Source of the DNA: Coprobacter tertius
GTDB taxonomy: Bacteria; Bacteroidota; Bacteroidia; Bacteroidales; Coprobacteraceae
Direction: 5' to 3'
Assembly (NCBI RefSeq): GCF_024330105.1
Contig: NZ_JANDHW010000004.1
Location: forward strand, 62,001 to 126,000
Length of the DNA: 64,000 nt
Positions within the stretch are counted from its first letter, which is position 1, and each line of letters starts with the position of its first letter. The notes under the pieces were generated by a model. It searched no databases, was not told the origin of the DNA, and saw only the letters and a list, made by a program, of their open reading frames with translations. Position numbers and translations under genes: made by a program. Below, in pieces: positions 55,179 through 64,000 of the stretch.

Positions 55179-58100
55179 TTAATTCATTACTTTTTGAGTA
55201 TATACAGTACCATTTTCTACAATACGTACTACATATACACCTGAAGTAGGAATATCAATCATTACAGTACCTGACTGACCCGACAGTTGCGCTGCAACCT
55301 GACCATTCATGCCAACCAGAGCAACCTGAGCATTTGTCAATCCGGAGATTATAACTTGACCATTTGATACAGTCACTTTATAGCCGTCTGCCGTTGCACC
55401 ATCGATAGCATCGGTATCAAGAGTTACCGTTACATCGGTCGTTGCAGGTTCTGCATTTATCAACACATACTTCTCTGCATTCGTAACTCCGAATGTCAAC
55501 AAACAAGTACCGTCGGTTTCAGCACCATCTTTAATACTCAAAATACCATCAGTCATTACAACCGATTCGGCTGCATCACCTGTAATCTCACATGAGAGAC
55601 CCGATAAGAGCGTCATACCATAATTGGTAACCGGTTTCTTCGTAAAGTCTGAAGTCGTTGTTTCATCAACCTCAGAAAGTGTTACAGATTCCGGAACATC
55701 TACAATTGTCATGTATACTTTATCTTGCCATTTCAAGACAGGATAAGTTCCGTCGGCTGTCCAGACATCAGAAGACCATCCCATTGTCGTAATCACATCG
55801 GCAGAAGTTGCACTTACAGGAAGATTCGCTCCGTGAGGTTTATCAAGGCCATAATTGTAGTCTGTTTCAGGAACCGTACCTAATTCACCTTTACCGATTA
55901 ACAACCAAGGTGCGGCATAATTATTTTCGAGGGTACATTTTTCGTTTCCGGGAACAATACGCAAAGATACGCCACCATCGATCGTTGTTGCCAAACATAA
56001 TACATTTTTAATATAGGATTGTTCATTTCCTTCTATCAATGAAACAATTCCGCAAGTATTTTGAATGTTACATTTAACCGATCCGGCAAAATACGATTTT
56101 TCTACCGTTCCATTACTTAATACACCCACGAGGCCACCTGCTTGGTATCCAGTAGAAACGATTTCTGCAATTCCATAACAGTTAGAAATGCTAGAGCCAG
56201 AACCATCTGTCATACCGACTAATGAAGCTACATGATCATATCCTTCGATATAGCTGTTTGCTACATAACATTCAGAAATTGTTGTAGCGAAAGCTCTACC
56301 AACGATTCCAGCAACATCAGCTTTACCTTTAAGATTTGCACTTTCAAGTCCTACCTGAGAAATCGTAGCGCCATTCGTTACTCCGAACAAACCTACTCGA
56401 TCAGCTTCAGGTGTATTTATTACTAAACCTTTGATAATATGCCCATTACCAATAAGTTTTCCAGTAAACGGAGCATCAGTAGTTCCTATCGGAGAAAATT
56501 CAACTTCGGTAAGATCGATATCATTTACTAAAGTGTATTCTGCATCGAGTTTAAAACGGATATTATCCAGATCTTCTGCAGTTTCGATCTGCGTCTTAAT
56601 GGTTACTACAGATAAAGTGAACGATGCTGTAGCAGCATTAGAATGAGCATCTTCAACCGTAGAAGCCGTAATTGCACTTTCTCCATTGCCAACGATAGTA
56701 ACGACGTTACCTTCGATTGTCGCTACATCTGTATTGCCAGAGGTATAAACAACATCTTTTCCGAATAACGAATAAGCATTCAAATCGATTGTGGAACCTA
56801 TTTCACCTTTTAAGATTCCGGTCTGCAATCCGTAGATAACATCGAGATTTGCCGGAACTGTTTGCCATGCTAAAACAGGAAGCGTTCCGTCAGTAATCTT
56901 CCATTCCGATCCGAATCCGACAGTATTGGTTTGGAAATCTGCAGATTTCAGTTCTTCCATAGTCTTCGATTCACCATCAAAACCGGCAACATCACTGGTT
57001 GCAGTAAGAATATTTCCTTTCTGATCGAGAATAGTAACATCCAAACCGTAGTTATTGGTTAATGTATATTTCTTTCCGTCGGGATTACCGAGAATACGAT
57101 TACATCCTTCTCCAGCCCATTCTCCTGCATATATATAAGGTGCAACAGAGAAACAGTTTGTAACGATCGTTATTGAAGCATCGTCACCGCCTTCGGGTAA
57201 AGCAACAATACCGCCACCATTAGAAAAACCGCTGCTATTAGCTTTAATATAACCGGCAAAATAACATTTATCTACTGTTATCGGTTTTGTCGTTCCGGCA
57301 ATACCACCGCACTGACCACCAATAAGAACAGCCGTAGAATAAGAGTTAGAAACAGTATTCATCGGTTGATCTCCGCTACAACCGCCAATAAACGAGGCAT
57401 TATGATCGTTTCCGAGAATGGTTCCCGTTACATAACACTGGTCGATCGTTACACCACCTTTGGCCAAACCTACAACAGCAGCGACATTTTGTTTACCGGC
57501 CTTAATCGATACATTTTCGAATCCGAGTTTAGAAATAGTCGCATTTTTAGCAGCAGAAATAAATCCGATTCTATCAGCGTTTGTGGTAATCAACATATTC
57601 TTAATGATATGACCGTTACCATTGATCGTACCCGTAAACGGAGCCTGATCAGAACCGATCGGAGTCCATTCAACAGGAGCAAGATCGATATCGGCAGTAA
57701 GAATATATTTACCATCGAGTTTATCGTTAATAGCTTGCAGTTGTTCAACCGTAGAAATTTCGATATATTGTTCCATACCGAATAATCTCAATGTAGGAAG
57801 CGATTCACCATAAGAGAATCCCCATACATTATCCATATCCCAACCAATACCTGCGTACGTAGCGGGATCACTGAATGCGGCCAAAGGTCTTGCGTCTTCA
57901 GCTTTCTTTCTGGGACTATCTTTATAAGAATCCGAGAGTTCATATGCATTGGTAGCAGCAGACTCTTCGTTTCTCGAAACAGCCTCGTTACCCTCGTCAT
58001 AGAGACAGTTTGTAAAGGCTGTTAGAGCGCAAGAAGCGTTATCGGCCATCGACAAGAATTTGCCACTTACAGGCGAAGATACCGATGCCAAAGACACGAT

Positions 58101-61100
58101 ACCGGTCAACGTACAATCAGGACCATCGGTAAGGCCAATAATACCACCGGCACGATAGAACCACTCGGTTGCTTGGGTAGAGGAGGTAACACTACCGGCA
58201 ACATAACAATTTTCGAATACCGTTGCATCTGCCGTTCCCGTAATACCTCCTGCTTGATAAGCTGCAGTTTCTACCGTTGCGTTTACATAACAATTCTTAA
58301 TCGTAGAACCGTGTGAAGCACCTGTAATAGCACCCACATGATCATTCCCTTTAATTCTACCTGTTACGTAGCACAAAGAAATATTATCGTTCTGAGAATA
58401 AGCCACGAGACCGGCAATATCTTGATCTATGTTTTCTATATCTACATTCTCGAGACCGACTCCGGTAATTGTCGCACCCTTAGATACATTGATTAACGCT
58501 CCGGTTTTCTTACCTGAAGGTCTGCGGGTAATATTTTTAATTTTGTGTCCCTGGCCATCGAAAGAACCGATAAACGGCTGAGCTTCAGAACCGATACCAT
58601 CAAAGTTTTCACCCGACATATCGATATCATTCGTCAGTTTAAAATGACCTACAGGATACTGCGCAGCCAATCTAAGATCTTCGGGAGATGCAATATTCCG
58701 TTCAGCATCCAATATCTTAACCTGCAATTTTACTTCGTCAGAATTTATTATACTAAATGCAGGGTCAGAACAGCCGAATGTAGCTTCGAAATCGCCGGCC
58801 TGAGCTTCGTCTTTCAAAGTAATTACTCCATCGACCAATTCTGTAGAAGCCGCAGCTTCTCCATCTAAAGTACATGTAAGAGAAGATTTACAAGTTAAAC
58901 CATAGTTAGTCATCACTTCTTTAGAAAGATCAAAAGTAGTTTGCAGACCTTTTACTAAAAGAATAGCAGGAACAGAAATATCATTTAATTTCATATTGAT
59001 CGTACGACCGTTCTGCCAACTCAGTACCGGATAAATTCCATCTTTCATACACCATTGATCCGCAGTCCAATTCATCGTAGTAATGATATCGGCCGACCGA
59101 GGATCGGTTTCGAGATTTGCACCGTGAGGTTTGCCAAGGCCATAATTCTGATCCTGTTCAGAGATAGTTTTATCTCCTACTAATCCATAATTGTTTTCGA
59201 GAACACAAGGGCGGCCTTGAGTAGAAACAATACGAAGCATACCCGGACCATTTATCTTGGTAGCGATACACAACGCATTTTTTACCGCATTATTATCACT
59301 CTCTCCATCAACCAATCCGACGATACCGCAAGTCTGTCCTCCGCGACATTCAACAGAACCGGCAAAATAAGAATCCAATACCTGGGCATTTTTCATCGTA
59401 CCCAAAATACCACCTGCCTGCCAGTCTCTCGAATAGATATCTACGGTTGCATAGCAATTAGAAATCACCGTAGTACCTTCATTTCCGTTTTCGGTACCCC
59501 CTACAATGGCGGCCACATGGTCGCGACCCTCGATGTAACCATTGGCGACATAACAAGATGTTACTTTAGTACCCCAAGCTTTACCCACAATGGCAGCCAC
59601 GTCGGCATTTCCATTGATATTTACATTTTCAAAGCCTACGTTAGAAATTTCAGCAGCTTTCGCTACACCGAAGAAACCGGAACGATCCTGAGCCGGAAGC
59701 TGGAATTTCAAACCGCTTATCACATGTCCGTTACCATCAAATTTACCGGTAAACGGAGCATTATCTGTACCTACAGGTGTCCAATCTTCGGTAAGTTCGA
59801 TATCGTTTGCCAAAGTAAATTCACCTGCGAGATCAAAACGAATATTATCCAACTCATCGGCTGTCGTAATATTATATACAACTTCTACGACCTTCAATTG
59901 TGTCTCAACTGATGAAGCAAGAGAGTGAGCATCGGCTTCGGTAGAAGCTGTAATCGTCACATCACCTTTAGCAACTCCCGTTACAAGACCTGTATTTTCA
60001 TCAACCGTTGCAATCTCAGGATTGCTCGATACATACTTAACTGTCTTACCGAAAGTAGAATACGCACTCAACGTATTTGTTTCTCCAGCTTTAACCTTAG
60101 AGGTCGCAGGCATACCATAAAGATAATCGAGTGCCGAATATTCTTTCTGCCAAGCTAATACAGGGAGTGCACCTGCCTCGATTTTCCATTGGTCTCCCAA
60201 AGTAAGGGTTGTGGTCTGGAAATCGGCAGACTTAATTTCATCTAATGTTTTCGATCCTCCTTCTACACCGGCGATATCGCCACCATCAGTAACGGTTTTC
60301 GGAGTTCCTCCTTGAATTAACTGAGTACCTTCCCATGCGTAATTATTAACAAGTTCCGGTGTACGGCCGTTATTATTTCCGACAAAACGATGAGTAGAAC
60401 CCGAACCATTTAGATAAGGAGAAACAACAAGCGAATTAGTTATTTTAGTAGCACCTTCCAATAAAGAAACAAAGCCTCCGGTATTCGAATTGCTCGTGCT
60501 GCAAATACCGGAAAAATAACATTTATCCAATATTATGTTTTTGGTGGTACCTACCATACCTCCCGCCTGACTACTTATAGATATAACTATAGCTGTAGAA
60601 TAAGTATCGGTCACTTTATTCTCGCCGTTTTCATTACTGCAACCACCGATAATGGCACCTACGTGGTCCGATCCGGTTACAAAACCGGTAACATAACATT
60701 CGCTGATAGTAACATTTTCAACCGCCTGTCCTACCAAACCGCCCACATCTTGTTTACCTTTGAAATTTACATTTTCAAGGCCGAGTTTTGTAATGGTAGC
60801 ACCTTTGGCCACAGCAAAAAAGCCGACTTTGTTATTAGTACCGCCATCATACGCAGCGTTTTTAATAACGAAACCGTTTCCATCAAAAGTTCCTGTAAAA
60901 GGATTACCATCGGTTCCGATAGGAATAAATCCATCCGATAAAGTTATATCGGCTGTCAGTTTGTAACTACCGTTCATATCGGTAATTCCTTTTAGACCCG
61001 CCTCATCACTGATTTCCGTCTGTGCGAACGTGACGGAAGGGACACTAAGCAGCAGTCCCAACGCTACTGTCTTCCATAAACCAGAAGGCAGTTTCCAAAA

Positions 61101-61118
61101 ATGTGTAAGTTTTTTCAC
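55179..61118 (-). CDS. Giant GLUG-repeat surface protein with type IX-like C-terminal domain (locus B, copy 1)
   Basis: A 1979-residue secreted protein starting at a GTG codon (61116-61118), supported by exact alignment with the neighbouring paralogue's ATG start. The signal peptide ends near SVTFAQ. Five GLUG modules occur (starting near 33, 415, 806, 1117 and 1510). Ig-like domains (AYSTFGKTVKYVSSNPEIATV near 350; AYSLFGKDVVYTSGNTDVATI near 1450) and spacer domains (near 705 and 1815) lie between them. The order module-Ig-module-spacer-module equals the whole of the two shorter paralogues; a further module-Ig-module-spacer block then follows, as if part of the protein had been duplicated in place. 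The tail (about 1900-1979, GVYVVRIVENGTVYTQKVMN) resembles a type IX sorting signal. It probably forms a long surface fibre of beta-helices. Function as adhesin or glycoprotein receptor is inferred. Confidence 0.86.
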   Translation of the reverse strand: MKKLTHFWKLPSGLWKTVALGLLLSVPSVTFAQTEISDEAGLKGITDMNGSYKLTADITLSDGFIPIGTDGNPFTGTFDGNGFVIKNAAYDGGTNNKVGFFAVAKGATITKLGLENVNFKGKQDVGGLVGQAVENVTISECYVTGFVTGSDHVGAIIGGCSNENGENKVTDTYSTAIVISISSQAGGMVGTTKNIILDKCYFSGICSTSNSNTGGFVSLLEGATKITNSLVVSPYLNGSGSTHRFVGNNNGRTPELVNNYAWEGTQLIQGGTPKTVTDGGDIAGVEGGSKTLDEIKSADFQTTTLTLGDQWKIEAGALPVLAWQKEYSALDYLYGMPATSKVKAGETNTLSAYSTFGKTVKYVSSNPEIATVDENTGLVTGVAKGDVTITASTEADAHSLASSVETQLKVVEVVYNITTADELDNIRFDLAGEFTLANDIELTEDWTPVGTDNAPFTGKFDGNGHVISGLKFQLPAQDRSGFFGVAKAAEISNVGFENVNINGNADVAAIVGKAWGTKVTSCYVANGYIEGRDHVAAIVGGTENGNEGTTVISNCYATVDIYSRDWQAGGILGTMKNAQVLDSYFAGSVECRGGQTCGIVGLVDGESDNNAVKNALCIATKINGPGMLRIVSTQGRPCVLENNYGLVGDKTISEQDQNYGLGKPHGANLETDPRSADIITTMNWTADQWCMKDGIYPVLSWQNGRTINMKLNDISVPAILLVKGLQTTFDLSKEVMTNYGLTCKSSLTCTLDGEAAASTELVDGVITLKDEAQAGDFEATFGCSDPAFSIINSDEVKLQVKILDAERNIASPEDLRLAAQYPVGHFKLTNDIDMSGENFDGIGSEAQPFIGSFDGQGHKIKNITRRPSGKKTGALINVSKGATITGVGLENVDIENIDQDIAGLVAYSQNDNISLCYVTGRIKGNDHVGAITGASHGSTIKNCYVNATVETAAYQAGGITGTADATVFENCYVAGSVTSSTQATEWFYRAGGIIGLTDGPDCTLTGIVSLASVSSPVSGKFLSMADNASCALTAFTNCLYDEGNEAVSRNEESAATNAYELSDSYKDSPRKKAEDARPLAAFSDPATYAGIGWDMDNVWGFSYGESLPTLRLFGMEQYIEISTVEQLQAINDKLDGKYILTADIDLAPVEWTPIGSDQAPFTGTINGNGHIIKNMLITTNADRIGFISAAKNATISKLGFENVSIKAGKQNVAAVVGLAKGGVTIDQCYVTGTILGNDHNASFIGGCSGDQPMNTVSNSYSTAVLIGGQCGGIAGTTKPITVDKCYFAGYIKANSSGFSNGGGIVALPEGGDDASITIVTNCFSVAPYIYAGEWAGEGCNRILGNPDGKKYTLTNNYGLDVTILDQKGNILTATSDVAGFDGESKTMEELKSADFQTNTVGFGSEWKITDGTLPVLAWQTVPANLDVIYGLQTGILKGEIGSTIDLNAYSLFGKDVVYTSGNTDVATIEGNVVTIVGNGESAITASTVEDAHSNAATASFTLSVVTIKTQIETAEDLDNIRFKLDAEYTLVNDIDLTEVEFSPIGTTDAPFTGKLIGNGHIIKGLVINTPEADRVGLFGVTNGATISQVGLESANLKGKADVAGIVGRAFATTISECYVANSYIEGYDHVASLVGMTDGSGSSISNCYGIAEIVSTGYQAGGLVGVLSNGTVEKSYFAGSVKCNIQNTCGIVSLIEGNEQSYIKNVLCLATTIDGGVSLRIVPGNEKCTLENNYAAPWLLIGKGELGTVPETDYNYGLDKPHGANLPVSATSADVITTMGWSSDVWTADGTYPVLKWQDKVYMTIVDVPESVTLSEVDETTTSDFTKKPVTNYGMTLLSGLSCEITGDAAESVVMTDGILSIKDGAETDGTCLLTFGVTNAEKYVLINAEPATTDVTVTLDTDAIDGATADGYKVTVSNGQVIISGLTNAQVALVGMNGQVAAQLSGQSGTVMIDIPTSGVYVVRIVENGTVYTQKVMN

Positions 61119-61227
61119 GTCTTTGATTTTAAGTTACGAATAAAAAAATTTCTCTCTATACTTTATTACTAAAATAAAGTTCCGAAATTTAACCTGTAAA
61201 ATATATATCAAAGTTTCTTACCACGAC

Positions 61228-61275
61228 AAAAAGGTGTCACAATCTACCTATGGTAAATTATAACACCTTTTTAAT
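61228..61275 (-). terminator. Terminator of the hybrid two-component gene
   Basis: Arms at 61228-61246 and about 61257-61275 can pair along about 20 bases. Where they are not Watson-Crick, the minus-strand RNA has G-U pairs and the plus-strand RNA has A-C mismatches. So the stem is kept for minus-strand transcription, i.e. for the regulator ending at 61330. A T run follows on that strand. Confidence 0.85.
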
Positions 61276-61329
61276 TATTTTTCCACTAACCCGGTTTAGC
61301 AAACTATTTTATTCATAATCTTTTAAATA

Positions 61330-64000
61330 TCAAACTTTAAGTCGATATTCACGTGGGGTCATATTATACTTTTTAAAGAATTCACGATAAAAATAAGATT
61401 TATTCGACATTCCGACCTTATAAATAATCTCTTGAACGGAAAGATTCGTGGTCAAAAGCAATTTTGCAGCATAAGAAAAACGATAATCTTTTATAAAATC
61501 ACTGGGGGATAACGAAGAAACCTTCTTAAACTTACGATATAAGCTTCGGGTATTCATCCCCATTTTCTCCGCAACGGTTTCTGGACGTAATGATTCTTCG
61601 TCGAGATTTTCGTTAATTACTTTTATCACGGCATCAAGAAAATCTTTATCTTCCTGATGTACCAATATCCCATCGGTCATTTCATAAGCACTTTCCCGGG
61701 AACTGAAATAATCTTTCAATCCTTTTTTATTCGATATCAGGCGATTCACCATAGAATACAACACAGCAGAAGAAAATGGTTTGGTCAAATATGCATCTGC
61801 TCCCATTTTCAACCCGTCGGTCTGATCCTGATCCGTTACTTTAGCCGAAACAATGATAAGCGGGATGTATTTGGTATACTTATTCGACCGTATACGGCGG
61901 ACAAGTTCCAAACCATCGATTCCCGGCATTAGGACATCTGTAATTATCAAATCAGGAGTCTGCTTCTCTAAAATAGAAAAAGCCTCATCAGCATTGTTCG
62001 CCTTAAGTACCGTATATTCGTCTTTAAGAATATCTTCTATCAACCAGATAATTTCTTTATTATCATCTACCGCAAGCACCAGAGGCTTATCCGGATCGAT
62101 ACCGGTTTTTATAACTTCCAAATCGGATATTTGCGGCTGCTGTATTGCAGAAATTGCAGACATAACCGTACTTTCTTCATTATTATCGGCATCTACCTGT
62201 AATTCGGGCAATGACACTTCAAATTCCGCATACTCTCCAACCACACTTCTCACCGATATATTCCCATCGAGCAAATCAGTCATTCCATGACATATCGACA
62301 AGCCGAGCCCATTTCGGGAAGTCATATCGGTATAAGCATTACGATCCATGTTCTCAAGAATATTATACCTGTCGAAAAGTGTCGATAACTTATCGGCTTC
62401 GATACCATTACCGGTATTATGAACGATAATCTTTAATTCCGAATCCCGAATCTCGGCCAGAATACTTATCTTTCCGTTTCGAGGCGTATATTTAAATGCA
62501 TTGGAAAGAAGATTCACGACAATTTTCCCCAGACAGGAAGTATCGGTATTCCAATATAAATCCTCCGGAACTTTCGTTATAAATTCTATACCGTTCAGAC
62601 TTGCCACTTCATTATAAGGTAAAACCCACCGATTTACTAATTCTGCAATAGATACACGACGTATATGACGTTCGATGTGCCCACCTTCTTCTATTTTACG
62701 AAAATCGATGATTTCCTGAACCAGATCATTCAAATAACGAGAATTAGATTGTAACATCGAAACATATTCCCGAATTTTTTTATCGGTTTTTTCATAAGTC
62801 ATTATACGCTCGCAAAAACCATTTATAAGCGTTAAAGGCGTACAAAACTCATGTGTTATGTTGGTAAAGAAATCGATCTTCTCCTGAAATAATTTTTCTC
62901 GTTGTTCTTCCTTCAACTTATTGGCAATTGCCATTTGGCGTTGCTTTATCTTTCTCATTCCTACATATATAACTCCCGAACAGATAAGCAGGAATATAAT
63001 TATATACGCTACATAGGCCCAAGGTGAACAATACCAAGGAGACAAAATCGTAATGGGTAACGAGAAAAATTTATCTTCCGAATCATAAACATCGTTTTTA
63101 TACTTTACTTTAAGTATATAGTGCCCGGCCGGAAGATTTGTAAAAGAAGCTTCATTTACTTTCTGAGTACTCATCCAATGAGAATCGAAATTCTCAAGCT
63201 TATAATAGTATTCATAATGCTTACCGTCGATATAATCGAGGGCAACAAAAGAAACGGAAAAAGAATTATCAGAAAAAGGCAATACAAGCGTTCCTTTCTC
63301 TTTTTTAATAAAATCGAAAAGGTTTCTGTCTTCCCCTCTTACTTCAAGACCGGTAAAATAAAATTCTGGTAAAAAATCCTGATTTACTTTTTCATCATGT
63401 TCTACCCACGCCACACCATTTACTCCTCCAAAAAACAAACGCCCGGAATAAGGACACCGATAATAAGCATCATCGCAAAATTCTACCACATCGGTACCAT
63501 ATTTAAAGTAATTATGGAAGAAATTGTTTTTCGGATTATATTTCACAAGACCTTTATTCGTCCCCATCCAAATACAGCCGTTATCATCCTCGAGTATACC
63601 ATGTATCATATCATTCAGAATACCGTCTTTACGATCGAATTGTTGAGCCTGCTGTTTGCCATTCTCATCGACCCAAACTTTGGATAGTCCCGAACTGGCT
63701 CCGAAATAAAATACCGAATCCCGGCTCTGATATACACAAATTACATCACCTATCGCCGAAATGTCATTTGAAACAAAATCATAATCATAAGTACGGATAT
63801 TAAATCGTATGACTCCATATCCGCCACGGCTGCCGAGCCACAAAGTATTATGACCATCATAACTCATCGAAAAGAATTCGCTGCAAAGATTTCCGCTTTT
63901 ATAAAACAGAAAACGTCTTACCGATTTTACGCTTATATCCGGGGTACGTCCTTCGACGACTACGCGCAATAACCCCATTCCGGCTGTCGACATCCACAGC
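61330..64000 (-). CDS. Hybrid two-component system sensor-regulator (HTCS), N-terminus outside window
   Basis: The C-terminal 890 residues of a hybrid two-component protein; the frame stays open to the window edge, so the start is not visible. In order it has periplasmic propeller repeats (for example NGCIWMGTNKGLVKYNPKNN), a Y_Y_Y domain (about 240-315), a membrane segment (about 328-348), histidine kinase dimerisation domain with the phospho-accepting His in FFTNITHEFCTPLTLING (near 381), an ATPase domain (NLLSNAFKYTPRNGK; NGLGLSICHG), a receiver domain (VLAVDDNKEI; Asp in LIITDVLMPGIDG near 686; Lys in YLTKPF), and an AraC-type DNA-binding domain to the end (SLYRKFKKVSSLSPSDFI). In Bacteroides such proteins sense imported oligosaccharide and activate a neighbouring polysaccharide locus. 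It lies directly upstream of locus B in the same direction. Confidence 0.96.
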   Translation of the reverse strand, partial: LWMSTAGMGLLRVVVEGRTPDISVKSVRRFLFYKSGNLCSEFFSMSYDGHNTLWLGSRGGYGVIRFNIRTYDYDFVSNDISAIGDVICVYQSRDSVFYFGASSGLSKVWVDENGKQQAQQFDRKDGILNDMIHGILEDDNGCIWMGTNKGLVKYNPKNNFFHNYFKYGTDVVEFCDDAYYRCPYSGRLFFGGVNGVAWVEHDEKVNQDFLPEFYFTGLEVRGEDRNLFDFIKKEKGTLVLPFSDNSFSVSFVALDYIDGKHYEYYYKLENFDSHWMSTQKVNEASFTNLPAGHYILKVKYKNDVYDSEDKFFSLPITILSPWYCSPWAYVAYIIIFLLICSGVIYVGMRKIKQRQMAIANKLKEEQREKLFQEKIDFFTNITHEFCTPLTLINGFCERIMTYEKTDKKIREYVSMLQSNSRYLNDLVQEIIDFRKIEEGGHIERHIRRVSIAELVNRWVLPYNEVASLNGIEFITKVPEDLYWNTDTSCLGKIVVNLLSNAFKYTPRNGKISILAEIRDSELKIIVHNTGNGIEADKLSTLFDRYNILENMDRNAYTDMTSRNGLGLSICHGMTDLLDGNISVRSVVGEYAEFEVSLPELQVDADNNEESTVMSAISAIQQPQISDLEVIKTGIDPDKPLVLAVDDNKEIIWLIEDILKDEYTVLKANNADEAFSILEKQTPDLIITDVLMPGIDGLELVRRIRSNKYTKYIPLIIVSAKVTDQDQTDGLKMGADAYLTKPFSSAVLYSMVNRLISNKKGLKDYFSSRESAYEMTDGILVHQEDKDFLDAVIKVINENLDEESLRPETVAEKMGMNTRSLYRKFKKVSSLSPSDFIKDYRFSYAAKLLLTTNLSVQEIIYKVGMSNKSYFYREFFKKYNMTPREYRLKV

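Noticed and set aside
51119-61118. CRISPR or tandem DNA repeats suggested by repeated phrases in the GLUG genes
   Set aside because: The repeats are protein-level modules of 250-300 residues with diverged DNA, not short regularly spaced DNA repeats.

Overview
The window reads as chromosomal DNA from a Bacteroidales species, probably host-associated or gut. The evidence is two SusC/SusD pairs, a hybrid two-component sensor-regulator, Bacteroidetes-type promoters (TTTG, about 18-20 bases, TAnnTTTG), AT-rich spacers, few Shine-Dalgarno sites, and C-terminal tails resembling type IX secretion sorting domains. Genus cannot be set from the sequence alone; a Coprobacter/Barnesiella/Dysgonomonas-like organism is a guess.

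Layout, left to right. 1-383: a nearly complete START-like (SRPBCC) protein gene. 653-726: tRNA-Met(CAU) with its own promoter and terminator. 1004-20546 (minus strand): locus A, read from the right as GLUG-repeat surface protein, SusC, SusD, BSP-type metallopeptidase with FN3 and discoidin domains, lipoprotein GH92, MFS permease, cytoplasmic GH130 phosphorylase, GH92. 20672-23812: a large GH92 with an extra N-terminal region and its own promoter. 24306-28100: a GntR/UTRA regulator facing a mannose-6-phosphate isomerase plus ROK sugar kinase operon. 28178-30337: threonine catabolism pair (kbl, tdh). 30380-61118 (minus strand): locus B, read from the right as two GLUG-repeat proteins, SusC, SusD, BSP metallopeptidase with FN3/discoidin domains, secreted GH38, GH92, GH92, small BSP metallopeptidase, lipoprotein GH92. 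61330-64000: the C-terminal 890 or so residues of a hybrid two-component system, probably the regulator of at least locus B.

How it may work together. The genes look like a mannose-centred glycoprotein-degrading system. GLUG proteins, SusD and discoidin/FN3 proteins would capture glycoprotein at the surface. BSP metallopeptidases would cut protein. GH38 and six GH92 enzymes would strip alpha-mannose. SusC imports products to the periplasm. The MFS permease and the GH130 enzyme (closely resembling BT1033-type mannosyl-GlcNAc phosphorylases) would take up and phosphorolyse the Man-GlcNAc core of N-glycans. ROK kinase and mannose-6-phosphate isomerase would feed mannose to fructose-6-phosphate. 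This is inferred from families and gene order.

The most unusual point is that the module GLUG, SusC, SusD, BSP-FN3-discoidin occurs twice in the same order, so one half of a peptidase-mannosidase locus has been duplicated and joined to different enzyme sets. No endo-beta-N-acetylglucosaminidase, GH76 endo-mannanase, CRISPR, integrase or insertion sequence was seen.
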